Of a stretch of 10,714 nt of DNA, positions 7,307 to 10,714 are shown piece after piece. Each line of letters begins with the position of its first letter. Position 1 is the first letter of the stretch. The position numbers were made by a program, and so were the translations under genes. Origin of the DNA: Planctomycetia bacterium. GTDB taxonomy: Bacteria; Planctomycetota; Phycisphaerae; Phycisphaerales; SM1A02. The notes under the pieces were generated by a model. That model saw only the letters and a list, made by a program, of their open reading frames with translations, was not told the origin of the DNA and ran no database searches. The DNA is taken from the NCBI GenBank assembly GCA_009936695.1, contig JAACEA010000050.1:1-10714 (forward strand), read 5' to 3'.

Positions 7307-8023
7307 CTACGACCCGAACAGCAGGCGCATGGGGACGGTCTCGGTGCCGAGAAGTTCTCGCACCCAGGTCGCCAGCAGGCGATTCGCGCGGCCGATGGAA
7401 TCGGGTTCCGCCAGCGCCGGCACCACGCCGTCCTCCGACGCGATCGAATCAAGGAGCTCGATCGTGGTTCGGCGGACCCGCCATCGATCCGGCGTTCCCG
7501 AATCCTCGACCACCCCTCCGGATTCCGAACTGAAAGCGACGGTGTCACCGACGAGACCTTCGAGGTCGAGTCGTGGTCGGTACCCGAGATCGCACAGCAG
7601 ACGCCATTGAAACGCCAGCAGGACACGATCGACCGACACGCCCGCATCCAGTTCCCGAAGCGCGGTCACCGTCGCCGTCCAGGTCGCGGGGTGCGGTTCG
7701 GGTTGATGGAGGAAGCGACCGATGAGGTCCGCGAGGTACCAGCCGCACCGATTCGCCGCGGCGTCCCGTCGGAGGATGGGGAACGTCTCGAGCAACGTCC
7801 ATTCCGTGAGGGTCACGAGCTCCCTGCCCGGTTTCGAGATCAGGACGATCTCGCCTCGGGTGAAGAGATCGAATCCTCCACTGAAGGCGCCTCGTTCGCG
7901 CCGTGCTCCCTTCGCGAGCCCGCGAACCAGTCCGTGGTCGCGAAGGAAGAGGGAGACGGTCTGGCTGGTCTCGCTGAAGTCCCAGTGTCGGACGCAGATC
8001 GCTTCGTCGCGGATCGTGGGCAT
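7307..8023 (-). CDS. recO: DNA repair protein RecO
   Basis: The recombination mediator that works with RecR to load RecA on SSB-coated single-stranded DNA in the RecF pathway and anneals complementary strands. The N-terminal OB-fold shows the family pattern: DEAICVRHWDFSETSQ..., then HGLVRGLAKGARR (30-42), then LFTRGEIVL. The rest is the helical RecO C-domain with YLADLIGRFL and FQWRLLCDLGYRP. The length of 238 residues is normal. Many RecO proteins have a four-cysteine zinc site after the G.RP.L motif; here that stretch (LDLEGLVGDTVAF...) has no cysteine, so the zinc site is lost. The ATG at 8023 is 4 bases after the stop of the upstream secreted-protein gene, indicating translational coupling and membership of that operon. 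No recR or recF is in the window. Confidence 0.9.
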   Translation of the reverse strand: MPTIRDEAICVRHWDFSETSQTVSLFLRDHGLVRGLAKGARRERGAFSGGFDLFTRGEIVLISKPGRELVTLTEWTLLETFPILRRDAAANRCGWYLADLIGRFLHQPEPHPATWTATVTALRELDAGVSVDRVLLAFQWRLLCDLGYRPRLDLEGLVGDTVAFSSESGGVVEDSGTPDRWRVRRTTIELLDSIASEDGVVPALAEPDSIGRANRLLATWVRELLGTETVPMRLLFGS

Positions 8024-8027
8024 CGGT

Positions 8028-9296
8028 TCAGTCCACCGGCCTCACCACGATCGCCTCACGGAGCGTGACGACGTCGTGGAACGGACCATCCTCCCCCATC
8101 TCGATCTCCAGACCGAATCGATCGGTATCGAGCTCCACCACGAGCCGGTGGACCGGCCGCTCGGCGTCGAGGGGCATCCGTCGGACCTCGCGATCGCCGT
8201 CCCGCACCACCACCTCGAGCCGACCGAGGTCGGAGTCGAGGGGAAGCTCCAGGGTCGTGGCGATCCGGCAGCCGGCGACGGGAAGCCTCCAATTCGCTCG
8301 AAGCGGTCCCATCAGGCGGATGGGGGCGGCGTTCCACGCCCAGTTGCCGGGCTCGATCACCGGTTCCGGGATCCACGATCGGATCGGCGCCGCAAGTCCG
8401 GGTCCGACCGTGATCGGGAGTGCCGCGAGTGGAGTGATTCGCCGCGCGTCGAACACGACGCCCCGAAGAAACTCGTACGGGACCTCGATCGCCTCGCCAC
8501 CGAGCGCGGGCCCATCGAGCCGGACGTAGCTGTTTCCGGTGACGGCGATGCCCTTGCAGATGATCCGGTGACCACCGAGGAACCAGACGATCGTGCCTTG
8601 TGGAGGATCCTCGGGGTTCACGAGGGCGAAGGATGCGACTCGATCCAGTGGGATTCGAAGCGGCTCGCCATCGGGATCATCCTCCTGTTCGAGCACCAGG
8701 TGCGTTCCGATCGAGTCCACGAGACCTCGGATGCGGTCCCCGTTGACGAGCACCACTTCGTCGGCTTCGGTCGCGACGGGAACGGTCGCGCCTTCGACCA
8801 ACCGAACTTCGCGAATCCGTTCGAGATCGAGCGGAAGAGGATGAAGCCATGCACTCCGCCAGAGCGGGGTCTCGCCGTCGGCGGTCAGGTTGCCGGGCAC
8901 GATCTGTCCGTCGGTGAAGCGCACGTAGGGCGCGACCATGGCCGCGTCGTCACCCGCGCGTTCGCGCACGTATCTCCAGACGGGGGTCACCTCCCGATCG
9001 GTCGATGGACCCACCACCACCGCGAGCGCGGAAAGCAGGGGGATGGGATCGGGGATCCCGCCGGGCTGGTCCCAGCCGATGACCTTCGTCTCGTCGATCC
9101 GGATCGGATTCGCGACGATCTCCCGGAGATCCTCATCGAGGATCCGGGCCCCGTCGGAGAATCCGACGGAACGGCTGGCCGGGTTCCCGTCCTGCAAGGC
9201 GGAGGCGGCGCCCCCGGATGCCGGAGCCACCGATCCGGCGAACGCCAGGATGGTGGCCACGAAGGGCAGGGAACGATGCTGTCGGTCTCTTCGCAT
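8028..9296 (-). CDS. Secreted protein of unknown function with three Sm-like 'GD.I.G' motifs
   Basis: I do not recognise a named family. An N-terminal export signal is visible (RR.RQHRS, then a hydrophobic stretch PFVATILAFAGSVAPAS, cleavage likely near ASGGAASA); there is no lipobox. Three similar blocks follow (numbering from the TTG at 9299): FTDGQIVPGNL to DLERIREVRL (128-167), LVNGDRIRGLV to IPLDRVASFAL (184-226) and FLGGHRIICKG to VPYEFLRGVVF (240-283). Each reads as 'G..I.G, strand, strand, [IV]P...[LV]R' and suggests small beta-barrels, a style common in planctomycete secreted proteins. The C-terminal 100 residues look like a beta-sandwich, perhaps carbohydrate-binding (NPCBM-like), but this is inference. 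TTG at 9299 directly precedes the ATG at 9296; I prefer ATG. Neither has a clear ribosome binding site. It sits between the toroid protein and recO in the same operon. Confidence 0.82.
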   Translation of the reverse strand: MRRDRQHRSLPFVATILAFAGSVAPASGGAASALQDGNPASRSVGFSDGARILDEDLREIVANPIRIDETKVIGWDQPGGIPDPIPLLSALAVVVGPSTDREVTPVWRYVRERAGDDAAMVAPYVRFTDGQIVPGNLTADGETPLWRSAWLHPLPLDLERIREVRLVEGATVPVATEADEVVLVNGDRIRGLVDSIGTHLVLEQEDDPDGEPLRIPLDRVASFALVNPEDPPQGTIVWFLGGHRIICKGIAVTGNSYVRLDGPALGGEAIEVPYEFLRGVVFDARRITPLAALPITVGPGLAAPIRSWIPEPVIEPGNWAWNAAPIRLMGPLRANWRLPVAGCRIATTLELPLDSDLGRLEVVVRDGDREVRRMPLDAERPVHRLVVELDTDRFGLEIEMGEDGPFHDVVTLREAIVVRPVD

Positions 9297-9315
9297 CAAC
9301 GTCGCATCCGGGAGA

Positions 9316-10407
9316 TCACTTCTGGAAGATCGGAAGGTACCGCTTCGGCATCTGCAGGACGATCAGGGCCATCGCGGTCGCGTAGGCATCGCCGATCTGA
9401 TGATCGACCCACAAGCCATCCCCCGACTGTCGCACCAGAAGCTCCTGACGAACGCCGGGCCACCACTGTGCCCACCATTCGCCGCCCGCGAGGTACATCG
9501 CCTGCACCGCGTAGTACTGGCCGTAGTAGTAGTGGGCGTTCCCGGGTCCTCGCCCGCCGACGCCGGGCGCCGCGACCTTGACCAGATAGTCCAGGCCACG
9601 CTCGATCGCATCGTCCTCGTAGATGCCGGCGTAGAAGAGACTCGCGACCCCCGCGGCGGTTCGCGGCCACGCCGCACCACCCGGTTGCGTCATGTATCGG
9701 AATCCACCGTCCTTGTTCTGGCACTTCCGGACGTATTCGACCGCTCGGTCGATGGTCTCGCGCGGAATCTTGATTCCCGCGTTCCGTGCCGATCGCAACG
9801 CCATGATCTCGCAGATCGTGACCGAGACGTCGGCATCGAAGGGAACCGGGTTGTACCGCCATCCCCCCTCTTCGTTCTGGCTGTTCACGATCAGCCGGAC
9901 CGCCCGTCCCAACGCGTCGCGAACCCGTTCGTCGGTGGGGTTCATTCCGTAGATCTCACCGAGAAAGAGGGTCGCGAATCCATGTCCGTACATCGGACCG
10001 TGCGACGTCTCCGCCGCGAGCAGCCCGGTCTCGGTCGCGTTGTCGAGCACGAACTGGAGGGCCTTCGAAACCACGGTGCCGTAGCGACCGCGGTCCGGCA
10101 GATGACCGTCCGCCATGAATGCGAGTGCGCAAAGCGACGTGATTCCGACGTGCTTTCCGTACCGACCGCGTCCGAAGGAACCATCCGCATTCTGGATGAC
10201 CGCGAGCGATGCCAGCCCCTTGCGAACCGCCTCGTCGAGTTCCGGCGTGATCTCTTCGAACGCCGGCGCGTTCTCCGCACCGGGGCGATCGACCTCGACC
10301 TCGACCTCGACGGGACCGGCGACGTCATCCTGGCCGAAGGCCGCCCCCGCACCGAAGAACCCGAACGCGGCGAGAACCGCGACGGCATGTCGTGTTCGCT
10401 TATTCAT
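9316..10407 (-). CDS. Exported alpha/alpha-toroid protein (prenyltransferase/squalene-oxidase repeat, terpene-cyclase-like)
   Basis: A signal peptide is clear: NKRTRH, then hydrophobic AVAVLAAFGFFGAGAAFG, with cleavage near AFG-Q (residue 25-26). A short acidic EVEVEVD tract follows (34-40). The body has repeated QW-like turns typical of the squalene-cyclase/prenyltransferase toroid: QNADGSFG (72-79), QNEEGGWRY (177-185), QNKDGGFRY (230-238) and QSGDGLW (327-333), each followed by helices. The class II cyclase acid motif DXDD is DADVS here (191-195), so hopene-type cyclase chemistry is unlikely. Together with export, this points to a binding or structural role, perhaps like alpha2-macroglobulin/complement toroids. 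Such exported toroids are common in planctomycetes, with no established function. The ATG at 10407 overlaps the stop of the preceding gene (ATGA) and has a textbook ribosome binding site. Confidence 0.87.
   Translation of the reverse strand: MNKRTRHAVAVLAAFGFFGAGAAFGQDDVAGPVEVEVEVDRPGAENAPAFEEITPELDEAVRKGLASLAVIQNADGSFGRGRYGKHVGITSLCALAFMADGHLPDRGRYGTVVSKALQFVLDNATETGLLAAETSHGPMYGHGFATLFLGEIYGMNPTDERVRDALGRAVRLIVNSQNEEGGWRYNPVPFDADVSVTICEIMALRSARNAGIKIPRETIDRAVEYVRKCQNKDGGFRYMTQPGGAAWPRTAAGVASLFYAGIYEDDAIERGLDYLVKVAAPGVGGRGPGNAHYYYGQYYAVQAMYLAGGEWWAQWWPGVRQELLVRQSGDGLWVDHQIGDAYATAMALIVLQMPKRYLPIFQK
10291..10311 (-). repeat. Short tandem hexamer repeat coding Val-Glu
   Basis: GACCTC repeats three and a half times on the + strand inside the toroid gene, encoding the EVEVEVD tract just after the signal peptide. 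It stays in frame whatever the copy number, so length changes would only lengthen or shorten an acidic linker. Confidence 0.7.
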
Positions 10408-10714
10408 CGATCCGCCTCCTCGGCCATTCTTCGATAATACGCTTCGGTCAGTGATCGATAGAGCTGCGACATCTGATCACGCATTCCCTGGGTGATGAGA
10501 TCCCGGACCCTCGGCGGCAGACTTCCCCATTCGACCTGGCTCTCGTCGAGCACGCCCTCGAGGGTCGTCGACTCGGGAGGTGGGGGCTGGGTCGAGGAGC
10601 CATCCTGATTCTCGCCATCGTTCCGGCCCTGCTGCTCCCTGCCGTCCTGACCTTCACGACCATCCTGCGGTTGCTGTGATCGGCGACCCGGATCCTGCTG
10701 TTGCTGCGAGGAAC
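10404..10714 (-). CDS. C-terminal part of a Gln-rich protein with conserved 'W..LPPRVR' tail (5' partial)
   Basis: The frame is open from the window edge to a TGA at 10404-10406, giving 102 residues. The first 40 are low-complexity and rich in Q, G, D and R, with a loose 'QDGRE' repeat (GREGQDGREQQGRNDGEN), then PPPPES. The last 45 form a conserved-looking helical tail: LEGVLDESQVEWGSLPPRVR, DLITQGMRDQMSQLYRSL, and TEAYYRRMAEEADR. This 'WG.LPPRVR' ending is familiar from planctomycete proteins encoded beside exported toroid or von Willebrand/BatA-type genes; the family has no known function. The rest lies beyond the window, so an N-terminal signal or membrane segment cannot be judged. Its stop overlaps the toroid gene start by 4 bases (ATGA), and the toroid ribosome binding site lies inside this coding region, indicating coupled translation. 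Confidence 0.82.
   Translation of the reverse strand, partial: SSQQQQDPGRRSQQPQDGREGQDGREQQGRNDGENQDGSSTQPPPPESTTLEGVLDESQVEWGSLPPRVRDLITQGMRDQMSQLYRSLTEAYYRRMAEEADR
10415..10421 (-). promoter_or_regulatory. Ribosome binding site of the toroid gene, inside the upstream gene
   Basis: GAGGAGG on the minus strand, 7 bases before the ATG at 10407. It is also read as the Glu-Glu-Ala codons near the end of the Gln-rich protein. Confidence 0.8.

Noticed and set aside
7722..9581. 619-codon open frame on the + strand
   Set aside because: It runs antisense across recO, the secreted protein and the toroid gene, which have clear family motifs or signal peptides. Its product is rich in Arg, Asp, Ser and Pro with no domain. 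It is a GC-bias shadow.
9316..10407. Squalene-hopene cyclase for hopanoid synthesis
   Set aside because: The protein is about half the usual cyclase length, is exported, and lacks DXDD.
8938..10437. 499-codon open frame on the + strand
   Set aside because: It is antisense to the toroid gene and has no recognisable motifs or ribosome binding site.

Overview
The window looks like chromosomal DNA of a planctomycete, most likely a Phycisphaerae-type bacterium. This is inferred from protein style only, with no marker RNA present. The signs are a large Ser/Thr kinase with an exported beta-helix half and a dockerin-like 'DxDxDGxxxxxD' tail, a conserved kinase N-terminal 'FL..ACG....' segment, an exported alpha/alpha-toroid (squalene-cyclase-like) protein beside a Gln-rich protein ending in 'W..LPPRVR...', and a secreted protein with repeated 'GD.I.G' motifs. 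The DNA is GC-rich with strong third-position GC bias, which creates long antisense ORFs. GATC is strikingly frequent. I see no tRNA, rRNA, CRISPR array, insertion sequence or phage gene.

Layout, left to right. (1) 2-2143 (+): a receptor-like Ser/Thr kinase whose start lies outside the window. (2) 2188-4386 (-): lipA (lipoyl synthase) followed directly by a membrane fatty-acid desaturase, converging on the kinase. (3) 4387-4462: a 76-bp divergent control region. (4) 4463-5692 (+): an M16 zinc peptidase with a probable leaderless start, converging with a 9-bp gap on (5). (5) 5702-7168 (-): an HDOD protein with a degenerate GGDEF domain. (6) 7307-10714 (-): a tight run, in transcription order, of a Gln-rich protein (partial), an exported alpha/alpha-toroid protein, a secreted protein of unknown function, and recO. 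These four are separated by a 4-bp overlap, a gap of about 19 bp and a 4-bp gap, so they are probably one transcript. The HDOD gene follows after a 138-bp gap with a hairpin and its own strong ribosome binding site.

Functionally the window mixes housekeeping genes (lipA, recO, M16 peptidase, desaturase) with lineage-typical signalling and envelope genes. LipA and the desaturase both act on acyl chains, so their stop-to-start coupling is plausible. The kinase, the HDOD/pseudo-GGDEF protein and the exported toroid/repeat proteins are the parts with least known biology. I do not see a defence island or a clearly new multi-gene system. The best leads are the kinase with an outward-facing beta-helix and EF-hand tail, and the Gln-rich/toroid/triple-motif secreted cassette.
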